A stretch of DNA of 21,360 nucleotides from the IMG/VR virus record IMGVR_UViG_3300035158_000295, positions 1-21,360 of that record. One strand, 5' to 3'. This document shows positions 1-5,689 of the stretch, piece after piece. The translations under genes were made by a program, and so were the position numbers. This stretch comes from a virus. Numbering within the stretch: position 1 is the stretch's first letter; each line of letters begins with the position of its first letter. The notes beneath the pieces were generated by a model. The model was not told the DNA's origin, ran no database searches, and saw only the letters and a list, made by a program, of their open reading frames with translations.

Positions 1-25
1 ACTCTGCCAATTGAGTTACACTGGC
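1..25 (-). tRNA. tRNA, 5' end only (cut by window edge)
   Basis: The complement reads as a tRNA 5' end: acceptor strand GCCAGTG, then TA, then a D arm with ACTC/GAGT stem and GG in the loop. The anticodon lies beyond the window, so the isotype is unknown. Confidence 0.75.
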
Positions 26-44
26 ACGTAGGGCTTGGCGGCTG

Positions 45-308
45 TATTACGAGCCTATCTACGGCCCTGAAAAACTTGCCTCCATCAAGTCCAACGACGA
101 GAGGAAGATGCAAGCCTGTCACGAGCGAGGTATCGAACTCTGCATCCTCGATGTCTCGTCCATGACCTACTTCAAGCCAAAGAAGGCTCAAAAGTACCTT
201 GACATCATAAAGTACCTTGACATCATCACGTCTATTTTGAACCGTTCGTTAGGTTCTCAGCCGTCTACTATAGACGTTACTACTCAGCACCACGTAGAGG
301 TGACCTAA
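45..308 (+). pseudogene. EDxHD (Vsr-like) homing endonuclease, C-terminal remnant, copy 1
   Basis: The frame YEPIYGPEKLASIKSNDERK continues to a helix-rich end and stops at 308. It is clearly related at DNA and protein level to the segment at 1190-1392, which also keeps the ELNG..H core typical, as I recall it, of Vsr-fold homing nucleases. Here the N-terminal catalytic part is missing: the frame is open back only to about base 15, with a stop before it, and joins directly to tRNA sequence. An 18-bp in-frame tandem duplication (191-226) doubles the KYLDII motif. It is on the plus strand, against the tRNA array. It is almost certainly not functional. Family assignment is from motif memory; the homology between the two copies is seen directly. 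Confidence 0.6.
191..226 (+). repeat. 18-bp perfect tandem duplication
   Basis: The unit AAAGTACCTTGACATCAT occurs twice back to back (191-208 and 209-226). The related copy near 1340 has only one unit. It keeps the reading frame of the nuclease remnant. Confidence 0.95.
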
Positions 309-317
309 TACGCTGAG
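283..317 (-). ncRNA. Structured hairpin element directly 3' of tRNA-His (copy 1)
   Basis: On the RNA strand an outer stem CTCAGC/GCTGAG encloses an inner hairpin CACC-loop-GGTG. The inner 15 bases (288-302) recur exactly at 6368-6382, where they are enclosed by a different but also fully paired outer stem. Both copies begin one or two bases after the end of a tRNA that lacks a standard encoded CCA. Confidence 0.6.
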
Positions 318-319
318 TG

Positions 320-394
320 GGTGACGGAGGGGACTCGAACCCCCGACCTTCCGGGTCACAGCCGGATGCTCTTTCCACCTGAGCTACCGTCACC
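320..394 (-). tRNA. tRNA-His (GTG)
   Basis: Full cloverleaf; the anticodon loop CTGTGAC gives GTG. The gene encodes the extra G at position -1 (base 394) opposite C73 (base 320), the histidine identity pair. No complete CCA follows C73; a repeated hairpin element starts two bases on. Confidence 0.95.
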
Positions 395-401
395 ATACAA
401 A

Positions 402-433
402 GGGTTGCGTGTTTCCAATTACACTACGGCACC
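402..433 (-). pseudogene. tRNA 5'-half fragment
   Basis: The complement reads acceptor-like GGTGCCG, TA, then a D arm GTG..CAC with TTGG in the loop, running into a sequence ending ACCCTTTGTA, a 10-mer also found around the anticodon of the odd long tRNA at 2484-2597. No T arm follows: tRNA-His starts instead. This is a remnant or half gene. Confidence 0.55.
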
Positions 434-444
434 TTGTTTGTCAA

Positions 445-529
445 TGGTGGGCGCGGGAGGATTTGAACCTCCGTAGGCATCGCCACGTGATTTACAGTCA
501 CGCTCCTTTGGCCACTCGGACATACGCCC
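445..529 (-). tRNA. tRNA-Tyr (GTA)
   Basis: Type II tRNA with long variable arm; the loop CTGTAAA gives GTA. CCA is encoded (445-447). Acceptor pair 7:66 is an A:C mismatch. Confidence 0.93.
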
Positions 530-536
530 AAAAAAC

Positions 537-612
537 TGGTGGAGGTGGGGAGACTCGAACCCCCGACTTTCACAATGCCATTGTGACGCTCTCCCAACTG
601 AGCTACACCCCC
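537..612 (-). tRNA. tRNA-Ala (GGC)
   Basis: Full cloverleaf with encoded CCA; the loop ATGGCAT gives anticodon GGC. Its 5' ten bases overlap the end of the zinc-ribbon gene at 603-788. Confidence 0.95.
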
Positions 613-788
613 AAGGCAATATCTTCCGTCTCGTCGTCATCTTCGATACAGGACGGACAAGCGTTGTGCCAATTGCCAAGGTCGTCTTTGACATAACGCC
701 AACCTGACTCCTGTGCGGCGAGATACACTTCATTTTCCGTCTCACGGTCAATAGTCTCACCGCAGTATCCGCATGTCAGACCATACAT
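603..788 (-). CDS. Small zinc-ribbon protein, unknown function
   Basis: Encodes 61 residues. Two CxxC pairs are visible: CGYC at residues 6-9 and CPSC at 44-47, a likely four-cysteine zinc site, followed by an acidic tail (EDDDETED). I place the start at 788 because GGGACTGG precedes that ATG and the upstream extension would run into tRNA-Ala (TGC). The gene lies between two tRNA-Ala genes. Its last codons and its TAG stop are inside the following tRNA-Ala (GGC): the stop is formed by tRNA bases 8-10. No relative comes to mind beyond generic zinc ribbons; a nucleic-acid-binding or regulatory role is only a guess. Confidence 0.7.
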   Translation of the reverse strand: MYGLTCGYCGETIDRETENEVYLAAQESGWRYVKDDLGNWHNACPSCIEDDDETEDIALGV

Positions 789-805
789 GCCAGTCCCTTT
801 CAAAA

Positions 806-881
806 TGGTGGAGGTAGCCGGACTCGAACCGGCGACATCCAGCTTGCAAAGCTGGCGCTCTCCCAACTGAGCTATACCCCC
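806..881 (-). tRNA. tRNA-Ala (TGC)
   Basis: Full cloverleaf with encoded CCA; the loop TTTGCAA gives TGC. Its first ten bases overlap the end of the GIY-YIG gene. Confidence 0.95.
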
Positions 882-1120
882 ATCACCATTTCTGTCTTGT
901 CATCCTTTCTCGCTCGTTTGACCTTCAGTTCCAACCGTAAGGCCGTTGACTTGTCATACGGACCACTCGATGCGACCAGTATAACAGGTGAACGACCTCG
1001 CGTGTATTTCGCTCCTTTGCCAGCATTATGCATTGCCACACGTTTCTCGACATCCTTTGCAATGCCACAATACAAAGTTCCATCACCGCACTTCACGAGA
1101 TACACGTAGTAGTCAGCCAC
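872..1120 (-). CDS. GIY-YIG nuclease domain protein (UPF0213/YhbQ-like)
   Basis: Encodes 82 residues. YYVYLV at residues 4-9 and LYCGI at 16-20 form the GIY-YIG signature; the arginine in KRVAMHN and the KGAKYTRGR segment (35-43) match the short single-domain YhbQ/UPF0213 group, which is 80-100 residues long. Members are presumed DNA nucleases, with DNA repair or mobile-element roles. I choose the GTG at 1120 because AGGA lies seven bases before it and because sequence further upstream belongs to a decayed nuclease on the other strand. The protein ends VMGV and the TAG stop is inside tRNA-Ala (TGC). As a free-standing GIY-YIG gene beside tRNAs and nuclease remnants it may act as a homing element. 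Confidence 0.85.
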   Translation of the reverse strand: MADYYVYLVKCGDGTLYCGIAKDVEKRVAMHNAGKGAKYTRGRSPVILVASSGPYDKSTALRLELKVKRARKDDKTEMVMGV

Positions 1121-1139
1121 GTCAAGTCCTATTCGGCAA

Positions 1140-1392
1140 ACACTTCTTCCATTCGCTTGACCACGCTCTCGCTTTTGAACTGAATGGTATCTTCCACTAC
1201 GAGCCAATCTACGGCCCTGATAAGTTGGCATCCATCCAGTCTAACGACGAACGTAAGATGCAAGCGTGTCTTGAACGAGGCATCGAGCTTTGCATTCTCG
1301 ATGTATCGTCCATGACTTACTTCAAACCTAAAGAGGCTCAGAAGTATCTTGATATCATCACGTCTATCTTGAACACGAAACTAAGTTCGTGA
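1140..1392 (+). pseudogene. EDxHD (Vsr-like) homing endonuclease, C-terminal remnant, copy 2
   Basis: In frame with the stop at 1390-1392 the segment reads ALAFELNGIFHYEPIYG followed by NDERKMQACLERGIELC and a helical end. The ELNGxxH core is the best-kept part and fits the catalytic centre of Vsr-fold homing nucleases. It matches copy 1 (45-240) over about 190 bases. The first 100 or more residues expected upstream are missing; the GIY-YIG gene on the other strand begins there, so that insertion or a rearrangement probably removed them. No start codon with a ribosome site is seen in frame. I regard it as dead. Confidence 0.6.
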
Positions 1393-1399
1393 TTGCATG

Positions 1400-1470
1400 C
1401 AGGGCGACAAGGACTCGAACCCTGAGCCTTGGATTTGGAATCCAAGATGTTGCCATTACACCATCGCCCT
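1400..1470 (-). tRNA. tRNA-Trp (CCA)
   Basis: Acceptor AGGGCGA/TCGCCCT; the loop TTCCAAA gives anticodon CCA. Discriminator G73 (base 1400) is the bacterial Trp identity base. The 3' CCA is not encoded. Confidence 0.9.
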
Positions 1471-1485
1471 ATTCCTTTGTCATCC

Positions 1486-1514
1486 TTATATACTCAAAGC
1501 TCTCAAAAAGTACC
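1486..1514 (-). promoter_or_regulatory. Promoter, GGTACT-N16-TATATA class
   Basis: The complement has GGTACT, 16 bases, then TATATAAGG, followed by GATGA. The same arrangement (GGTAYT-N16-TATAT) occurs at 19308-19336 and 7775-7802. It sits just after the gene ending at 1519 and would drive the tRNA-Trp to tRNA-His group. Confidence 0.6.
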
Positions 1515-1518
1515 AATT

Positions 1519-1824
1519 TTACCAATAGCCCCTTTTCAGGTAGTCCGCTTCATCCTCTGGAACCCACGTCTCATCAGCTTCGTGAGCTTCGCCTGTTTTC
1601 AAGTCATCGAGCATATGGAGCTTCGCAGCCTCAGCCGCTCTATCACCCCATATTGCTCTTACCTGCTCAATGCCTGCTTTGTGATGCCTGTATCTACGGT
1701 GCTTGCTCGCATACTTCTGACCTTCAGGTGGGTGCCTGTGAAAGTAGTCCATCCACAGGTTGACTTCCTCGAAAGGTTCACCAAGAACCTCGATGCAGTG
1801 TGCGCAGTGTTTCTCGAATCGCAA
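1519..1824 (-). CDS. Small His/Cys-containing protein, unknown function
   Basis: Encodes 101 residues. The start is TTG (1824), with GGAAG seven bases upstream. The N-terminus has HCAHC (residues 6-10), a possible metal site with the later HRHP (29-32) and the basic, His-rich HRRYRHHK stretch around 42-49; the C-terminal third is acidic. Codon use and acidic end look like a real phage protein. I do not recognise the family. The next gene downstream is tRNA-Trp, with a promoter between. Confidence 0.65.
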   Translation of the reverse strand: MRFEKHCAHCIEVLGEPFEEVNLWMDYFHRHPPEGQKYASKHRRYRHHKAGIEQVRAIWGDRAAEAAKLHMLDDLKTGEAHEADETWVPEDEADYLKRGYW

Positions 1825-1900
1825 GGTGCTTCCTTTGCAGATGGGGCCGAGAGTCCAGACCCACGCTCGGCTCGCAGGTTACTGGACCAATTCAAGTCAA

Positions 1901-1976
1901 TGGTGGGCAGGGTCGGAATCGAACCGACATCTCACGGTTTTCAGCCGTGCGCTAAGACCACATCAGCTACCTGCCC
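1901..1976 (-). tRNA. tRNA-Phe (GAA)
   Basis: Full cloverleaf with encoded CCA; the loop CTGAAAA gives GAA. Only one base separates it from the tRNA-Glu upstream. Confidence 0.95.
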
Positions 1977-1977
1977 T

Positions 1978-2054
1978 TGGTACTCTGGACGAGACTCGAA
2001 CTCGCAATCTCTGGATTGAAAGTCCAGGATGTTCACCGATTACACCACGAGGTC
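1978..2054 (-). tRNA. tRNA-Glu (TTC) with a badly paired acceptor stem
   Basis: D arm, anticodon arm (loop CTTTCAA, anticodon TTC), T arm and encoded CCA are all good. The acceptor strands, GACCTCG and CCAGAGT, form only three normal pairs and one G:U pair. It may be a recombined or decaying copy; two sound Glu genes lie just upstream. Confidence 0.75.
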
Positions 2055-2056
2055 AA

Positions 2057-2281
2057 TTATAACCACTCAACTCTATCAAAGTCCCCAAACTTCTGAATAG
2101 CTCCATACATCTCTTGTACAACATCAGTCCTGCAAACTTGGATTCGAACAACTCCATACGGATGCTTGCCCTTCTTCAAGCCAGACGAAGATGTCGGAGC
2201 CATATTGACCTGACACTTTCTCAAGCACTCTTGTGGAAAGTCCAACTCAGACAACCAAAAGCGTTGCACATCTTCCAGCAT
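2057..2281 (-). CDS. Possible C-terminal part of a LAGLIDADG-type nuclease
   Basis: Encodes 74 residues from ATG 2281 (AAGGG eight bases upstream); a GTG start at 2299 is also possible. The segment PYGVVRIQVCRTDVVQEMYG followed by AIQKF and ending DRVEWL resembles, as I remember them, the ends of phage LAGLIDADG-type homing proteins. The name-giving helix is not visible, so it would be a truncated remnant. The stop abuts the 5' end of the defective tRNA-Glu, which fits a homing event at that tRNA. Assignment is tentative; unknown small protein is the alternative. Confidence 0.45.
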   Translation of the reverse strand: MLEDVQRFWLSELDFPQECLRKCQVNMAPTSSSGLKKGKHPYGVVRIQVCRTDVVQEMYGAIQKFGDFDRVEWL

Positions 2282-2320
2282 CAAGTCATCCCTTCGCACT
2301 GCATGTCTCGACCTCCATAT

Positions 2321-2395
2321 TGGTACTCCGTAGGGGAGTCGAACCCCTGCTTTCAGGTTGAAAACCTGATGTCCTTACCGTTAGACGAACGGAGC
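2321..2395 (-). tRNA. tRNA-Glu (TTC)
   Basis: Full cloverleaf with encoded CCA; the loop TTTTCAA gives TTC. The first acceptor pair is G:U. Confidence 0.93.
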
Positions 2396-2400
2396 TTCAT

Positions 2401-2475
2401 TGGTAGCCCGTAGGGGAATCGAACCCCTGCCTTATGGCTGAGAACCATACATCCTAACCACTAGACCAACGGGCC
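2401..2475 (-). tRNA. tRNA-Glu (CTC)
   Basis: Full cloverleaf with encoded CCA; the loop TTCTCAG gives CTC. T arm and acceptor closely resemble the TTC gene six bases away, suggesting local duplication followed by an anticodon change. Confidence 0.93.
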
Positions 2476-2483
2476 ATTTCACA

Positions 2484-2597
2484 TGGTGGACATGGAAGGA
2501 CTTGAACCTTCATCTGACTTACAAAGGGTCATCGACGCCGGAGCATATGACTTCCAGCACCTCGCCTTATGCCGCTCTACCTTTGAGCTACACACCC
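2484..2597 (-). tRNA. Unusually long tRNA, probably Thr (TGT), with an extra hairpin
   Basis: Acceptor GGGTGTG/CATGTCC (with G:U pairs), a normal D arm (GCTC/GAGC), a normal T arm and encoded CCA are present, but the gene is 114 nt. Between D stem and T stem are 62 bases instead of about 23. The last part, TGAC-CC-TTTGTAA-GTCA, looks like an anticodon arm with a clean Thr loop (TGT). The extra piece (RNA order: after GAGC) contains a 9-bp hairpin, GGTGCTGGA/TCCGGCGTC. An alternative anticodon, CAT, lies in that hairpin loop. No other Thr tRNA is seen here. Confidence 0.6.
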
Positions 2598-2602
2598 GAA
2601 AG

Positions 2603-2679
2603 TGGTAGCGGGGGCAGGACTCGAACCTGCATACTCTTGGTTATGAGCCAAGTGAGCTTCCATTGCTCGTCACCCCGCG
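2603..2679 (-). tRNA. tRNA-Met (CAT), initiator-like, copy 1
   Basis: The 5' end CGCGGGGTG is the same as the first nine bases of E. coli initiator tRNA as I recall it. C1 faces U72 (unpaired), and the D stem GAGC/GCTC has A11:U24; both are initiator traits. The anticodon stem CTTGG/CCAAG lacks the three G:C pairs. Two extra bases sit between acceptor and D stem. CCA is encoded. A near-identical copy is at 12685-12761. Confidence 0.88.
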
Positions 2680-2686
2680 TTCATCT

Positions 2687-2762
2687 TGGTAGCGGCGGCA
2701 GGAGTCGAACCTGCAACCTTCGGATTATGATTCCGCTGCTCTTACCATTGAGCTACGCCGCC
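2687..2762 (-). tRNA. tRNA with CAT anticodon (elongator Met or Ile2)
   Basis: Full cloverleaf with encoded CCA; the loop ATCATAA gives CAT. Pair 27:43 is G:A. The acceptor starts with a G:U pair. Whether it is Met or lysidine-modified Ile cannot be decided by eye. Confidence 0.9.
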
Positions 2763-2833
2763 AAATTTCATGGATGGCTGGCAAACTGTCACTTAGCCCG
2801 TCCGCATGGCGGGCACCATCCAAAACAGCATCT

Positions 2834-2861
2834 TGGTGGGCCGCAGGGGACTCGAACCCCA
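2834..2861 (-). pseudogene. tRNA-like 3' module (T arm, acceptor 3' strand, CCA)
   Basis: T stem TGGGG/CCCCT-like with a normal TTCGAGT loop, then GCGGCCC, A73 and CCA. No matching D arm is directly upstream. A good 5' partner, GGGCTGC, lies at 3017-3023 about 190 bases away, and a TGTCGG/CCGACA hairpin lies between. Either a remnant or the end of a longer tRNA-like RNA. Confidence 0.5.
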
Positions 2862-3034
2862 TACTTGCAAGTCGTCACGCGCTAGTCGCGCTTTACGCAT
2901 GACTGTCGGTGTGGGTTAGTTGGCCGACAATCCCAGTGACCTCAACCTTGCATTGCCTGAATGTCTTATTGACTCCGGTCCTAAATGTAGCCGTAACCGT
3001 TTTGAAGCCTCAACACGCAGCCCGTCTTGTCAAA

Positions 3035-3111
3035 TGGTCAGGGTGAGAGGATTTGAACCTCCGACTTCCTGCTCCCAAAGCAGGCGCTCTGCCAAGCTGA
3101 GCTACACCCTG
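3035..3111 (-). tRNA. tRNA-Pro (TGG)
   Basis: Full cloverleaf with encoded CCA; the loop TTTGGGA gives TGG. The P-loop gene ends inside its first ten bases. Confidence 0.95.
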
Positions 3112-3734
3112 TCTTGTTTCTCTCTGTCACTCTTGGTCAATCTCCGCTTCTCGTAACATCTCTGACCAACCCATGTCTGAAGTGGTTTGAATCTCTTGCG
3201 AAGCTGCTTGTCAACCCACAAAGGATGACCCTGCAACGTCTCGTAGTGGAACTCAAACCAATGCGGCACTTGTGGTTTCTGCAACTCTTCCCAAACCGCA
3301 TACTGTATCGCAGCTATCGGCGCATCCTGCAATTCAGGATGTTTTGCGATGAAGTCACCAAACTTCCTCTCGTACTTGCCTCGTTCAGACTGGTCCTTCC
3401 ACTTGATTCTCTCCTGAGACGCAACGATGTCATCCACATTGCGCATACAGAAGACAATCAGCAAACCGTCAATGGGTCGTTTCGACTTGTACCTCTCAAC
3501 AATCTGAAGGCAATAAGAAGAATGAGCAGGACATTGCAACACAGCGTTGTCGCATTCGTCAAAGACATCGAACGTTTCTCGTATATTGCTGCATCCGATA
3601 TCAAGCTCGTCGTAGAACTCCATTTCCAAATCAGCCGCCATCGCTCTGGCGGTGATTCGAGTGCCTGCCCGGTGCGGACCCATGACGAGAATATGCTTGT
3701 ACCCTCGACATTCTTCAAACCTGTTTTCGGTCAT
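3102..3734 (-). CDS. P-loop NTPase / sulfotransferase-like protein
   Basis: Encodes 210 residues from ATG 3734. GPHRAGTRITARAMA near residue 19 is a P-loop-like phosphate-binding loop of the GxxxxGT kind used by sulfotransferase-fold and small nucleotide-kinase-like phage proteins. Later FCMRNVDDIVASQERIKW resembles the RNP..RxxS part of sulfotransferase-like proteins, and a basic tail ends the protein. Substrate unknown. The start overlaps the end of the truncated HNH gene by 20 bases, so the two are translationally coupled. The TAG stop is provided by tRNA-Pro. It may have been inserted into the restriction gene, whose catalytic end it replaces. Confidence 0.65.
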   Translation of the reverse strand: MTENRFEECRGYKHILVMGPHRAGTRITARAMAADLEMEFYDELDIGCSNIRETFDVFDECDNAVLQCPAHSSYCLQIVERYKSKRPIDGLLIVFCMRNVDDIVASQERIKWKDQSERGKYERKFGDFIAKHPELQDAPIAAIQYAVWEELQKPQVPHWFEFHYETLQGHPLWVDKQLRKRFKPLQTWVGQRCYEKRRLTKSDREKQDRV

Positions 3735-4119
3735 CAATCTGGAGTTCCTTCTCCGGGAATTCTTCCAAATAAATTGCGCATCGGCAACCATCCTGGGCAA
3801 CAAGCTTCTGGCGAAGTTCTTTAGAAAAGGCAGTTCGCCCCTGTAGTTTCGAGAATCGCGCCTTCGTAGGGTCACCGAAACGATAGGCTCCAATGCTCCT
3901 CCCATCTGAACCTTCAACGCGGAATGTTTCAAGAGGAATGCCATGCTCACGCACGTCTCTTGCCGCACGCGGCGGGTGGTTATAGCCATATCGGTCTTTG
4001 AGTTCCTGTGTCGTGATGTAACCATGTTTCAGGATGTGCTCGATCACAGTGCGCGGACGTTTTGCCGTAACCTTTTTGCACTGGGTAATAAACGCCTGGG
4101 GAAGCCTCTGCTTTTTCAT
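3715..4119 (-). pseudogene. Truncated HNH restriction endonuclease-like protein
   Basis: Encodes 134 residues. An N-terminal winged-helix-like part (residues 25-55, TQELKDRYGY...AARDVREHG) leads to the start of an HNH domain at about 97-134. In intact relatives this part reads roughly RCAIC..F....LQIDHR. Here the second cysteine is Tyr (RCAIY) and the first His of the HNH is Asp (IDDRK), and the protein stops three residues later, so the second half of the nuclease is missing. It overlaps the methylase by four bases (ATGA), as expected for a restriction partner. It is probably inactive as a nuclease; the DNA-binding part could still function. Confidence 0.65.
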
Positions 4120-5027
4120 GCTTCGGCTCCAAAGAGCGTCATTTGCCTGTTCTTATGATGATGCTTCGGCAGAGTGCTGGGAAGCTGTTGTGAAAGTGTA
4201 GGGGAAAGGTACAGAGACTCTACGGTTACATCTTCACGTCCAAGTAAAGTTGCCTGCGATGAGCGTCCTGCATGAATCTCAACATGTGTTAGATTCAACT
4301 CGGAAGGCAGCAATTGTCCGTGTACTTTGCCCCCAGTTCGGCCATCATAGCTCACGATGTATCGGATGTCTCTCTGGTTCAACTCCTTCAGGGCTTCGAC
4401 GAACTCGCAGAACTGAACACCGGTAAGGTATCGTGAGTCACGATTTCTGCAGACCCCCTGATAGGGTGGGTCCATGTATACAAGGTCGCAAGGCTTCGCC
4501 TTGTGGATGATGTCATGATAATTCTTTGACGTAGTTCTTGTCTTTCCATTGAGAAGGCCAGAAGCACCAGAGATCATATTACGCATCGTACTCGGTCGTG
4601 CACCACAACGCCTATTGTCAGGACTTTGATTGAATTCTCCGTTGGCGTTATATCTGACAGAAGCTTTTACGCAACGGGCAAGAAGATATAGGAAGAAATC
4701 GGGTTTTCCGGTAAGGTTGAATTGATCGCGAATATTGTCATAGTATTCTCGCGGGTTGCTCTGTTGCTCGTGCCACAGATGGTTATACTTGCGCGAGATT
4801 GTTTCGGGGTGATTGATTATCTGTGCCCACAAATCCATGAGAGGCTTATTGAGATCATTAAGCCAGTAACGGTGTGCCAGCCCCCTTGCCGCAGCAGCTA
4901 TGGAAACGGCAGCTGAGCCAGCGAAGGGTTCAATCAGGGTTGCAACCCCATCTGGAAAGTAGTGAAGAATGTCGGCTGCGATATTCCGCTTGCTCCCTTG
5001 ATATGGTATCGGATGAGGAAGCTTCAT
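4116..5027 (-). CDS. DNA N6-adenine methyltransferase, Dam (D12 class)
   Basis: Encodes 303 residues from ATG 5027, with GAGAGGAAA upstream. Motif X-like PYQGSKRNIAADIL at residues 7-20, motif I EPFAGSAAVS around 35-44 (AdoMet site) and catalytic motif IV DPPY near 184 appear in the order of alpha-class (Dam, DpnM) methylases. It transfers a methyl group from S-adenosylmethionine to adenine in a specific DNA site; length fits the family. It sits between a ribbon-helix-helix regulator and a truncated HNH gene in one operon, which is the layout of a restriction-modification unit or a phage anti-restriction methylase. As the nuclease is broken, its present use is most likely self-protection of phage DNA. 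Confidence 0.92.
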   Translation of the reverse strand: MKLPHPIPYQGSKRNIAADILHYFPDGVATLIEPFAGSAAVSIAAAARGLAHRYWLNDLNKPLMDLWAQIINHPETISRKYNHLWHEQQSNPREYYDNIRDQFNLTGKPDFFLYLLARCVKASVRYNANGEFNQSPDNRRCGARPSTMRNMISGASGLLNGKTRTTSKNYHDIIHKAKPCDLVYMDPPYQGVCRNRDSRYLTGVQFCEFVEALKELNQRDIRYIVSYDGRTGGKVHGQLLPSELNLTHVEIHAGRSSQATLLGREDVTVESLYLSPTLSQQLPSTLPKHHHKNRQMTLFGAEA

Positions 5028-5029
5028 GA

Positions 5030-5206
5030 TTATTTCCTCTCTTTTGGCAAACGTACACGCACATCCCTGACAACCTTTGCAAGCAACGCGGCCACGAACT
5101 CCTGCATGGAGGTATCCTCGACGGCGCACTTGACGCGCAGGCGCTGATGCACGTCCTCCGGCAGTGCGATATGAATCTTGCGTTCCTTCGGTCGGTCGGT
5201 CCTCAT
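5030..5206 (-). CDS. Ribbon-helix-helix (Arc/CopG-like) protein
   Basis: Encodes 58 residues. The N-terminal KERKIHIALPEDVHQRLRVK has the strand-helix pattern of RHH proteins (IHIALPEDVH strand and turn), followed by a second helix EDTSMQEFVAALLAKVV. The start is ATG 5206, with GAGGGG seven bases upstream and a strong sigma70-type promoter (5240-5267) just before it. The stop at 5030-5032 is two bases before the methylase ATG, so they form an operon. It likely represses its own promoter and so controls the methylase; the promoter contains a partial dyad GGTATACTTTTACC. Base composition of this gene is visibly more GC-rich than its neighbours, pointing to transfer. Confidence 0.8.
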   Translation of the reverse strand: MRTDRPKERKIHIALPEDVHQRLRVKCAVEDTSMQEFVAALLAKVVRDVRVRLPKERK

Positions 5207-5239
5207 CGCAACCCCTCAAGTTTCAAGACTAAAGGTAAA

Positions 5240-5267
5240 AGTATACCTGAAGTAGCCTGTTTGTCAA
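5240..5267 (-). promoter_or_regulatory. Sigma70-type promoter of the methylase operon
   Basis: The complement has TTGACA, a 16-base spacer and TATACT, 34 bases before the RHH start codon. The -10 lies inside the partial dyad GGTATACTTTTACC, a possible operator for the RHH protein. Confidence 0.8.
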
Positions 5268-5269
5268 GA

Positions 5270-5610
5270 AGTTTTTTCGGACGCTCTTGTCCCCACCCGA
5301 CCGCTTGTCCCCCTTTGTTCTTTCGGAGGCGCGTGCGCGGCGGGCGCGGCGCAGGGCGAGGACTGGAAATCGTGCGGTCGGCCGACGTTTCGCCTCGCGG
5401 CCGGGTAAGTAACGCAGTGGAGGCGGACGCATGGTTGCAAGCGAGCCGGAGAAAAATCGCGATTCCGTGTCTCGCTCCAAGCCCCTCGGGGGGCCTTTTG
5501 TCCTTTGGAGGGCGATGCGACGAGCGAGAAAAAGGAGCCAAAGGTCTATATGCGTAACAATCTTCACGATGAAGCCTCTCATGCTTCCATTAAACACCAA
5601 CGCCGCATCA
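5270..5610. other. GC-rich gene-free stretch
   Basis: About 340 bases clearly richer in G and C than the rest of the window. No frame has convincing coding character. A short CCCC-TC-GGGG hairpin followed by CCTTTT (about 5481-5503) could be a terminator on the plus strand. A plus-strand ATG at 5431 has a GGAGG before it, but its frame runs into tRNA. It is probably the flank of the transferred methylase cassette. Confidence 0.5.
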
Positions 5611-5686
5611 TGGTGGGCACGGGTGGACTTGAACCACCGGCCTCATCCTTATCAGGATGCGCTCTAACCAACTGAGCTACGTGCCC
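5611..5686 (-). tRNA. tRNA-Ile (GAT), copy 1
   Basis: Full cloverleaf with encoded CCA; the loop CTGATAA (stem CATCC/GGATG) gives GAT. Confidence 0.95.
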
Positions 5687-5689
5687 GAA

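Noticed and set aside
409-696. Plus-strand frames with motifs such as GGGGETRTPDF or WWAREDLNLRRH
   Set aside because: These are translations of the T arms of minus-strand tRNAs, a well-known annotation artefact; the same applies to frames near 1429-2062, 2502-2885, 5431-5863 and 6603-6833.
2862-2930. Amber suppressor tRNA (CTA) in the GCGCGACTAGCGCG hairpin
   Set aside because: The loop lacks U33 and no cloverleaf can be built around it. Several genes here end in TAG, so TAG recoding is not supported.
3114-3824. A 236-codon plus-strand frame
   Set aside because: It is the antisense shadow of the P-loop gene, which has a clear motif and a coupled start.
5431-5667. Plus-strand gene with a GGAGG site before ATG 5431
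   Set aside because: After about 55 codons the frame continues into tRNA-Ile sequence, the composition is that of the GC-rich spacer and no domain is visible.
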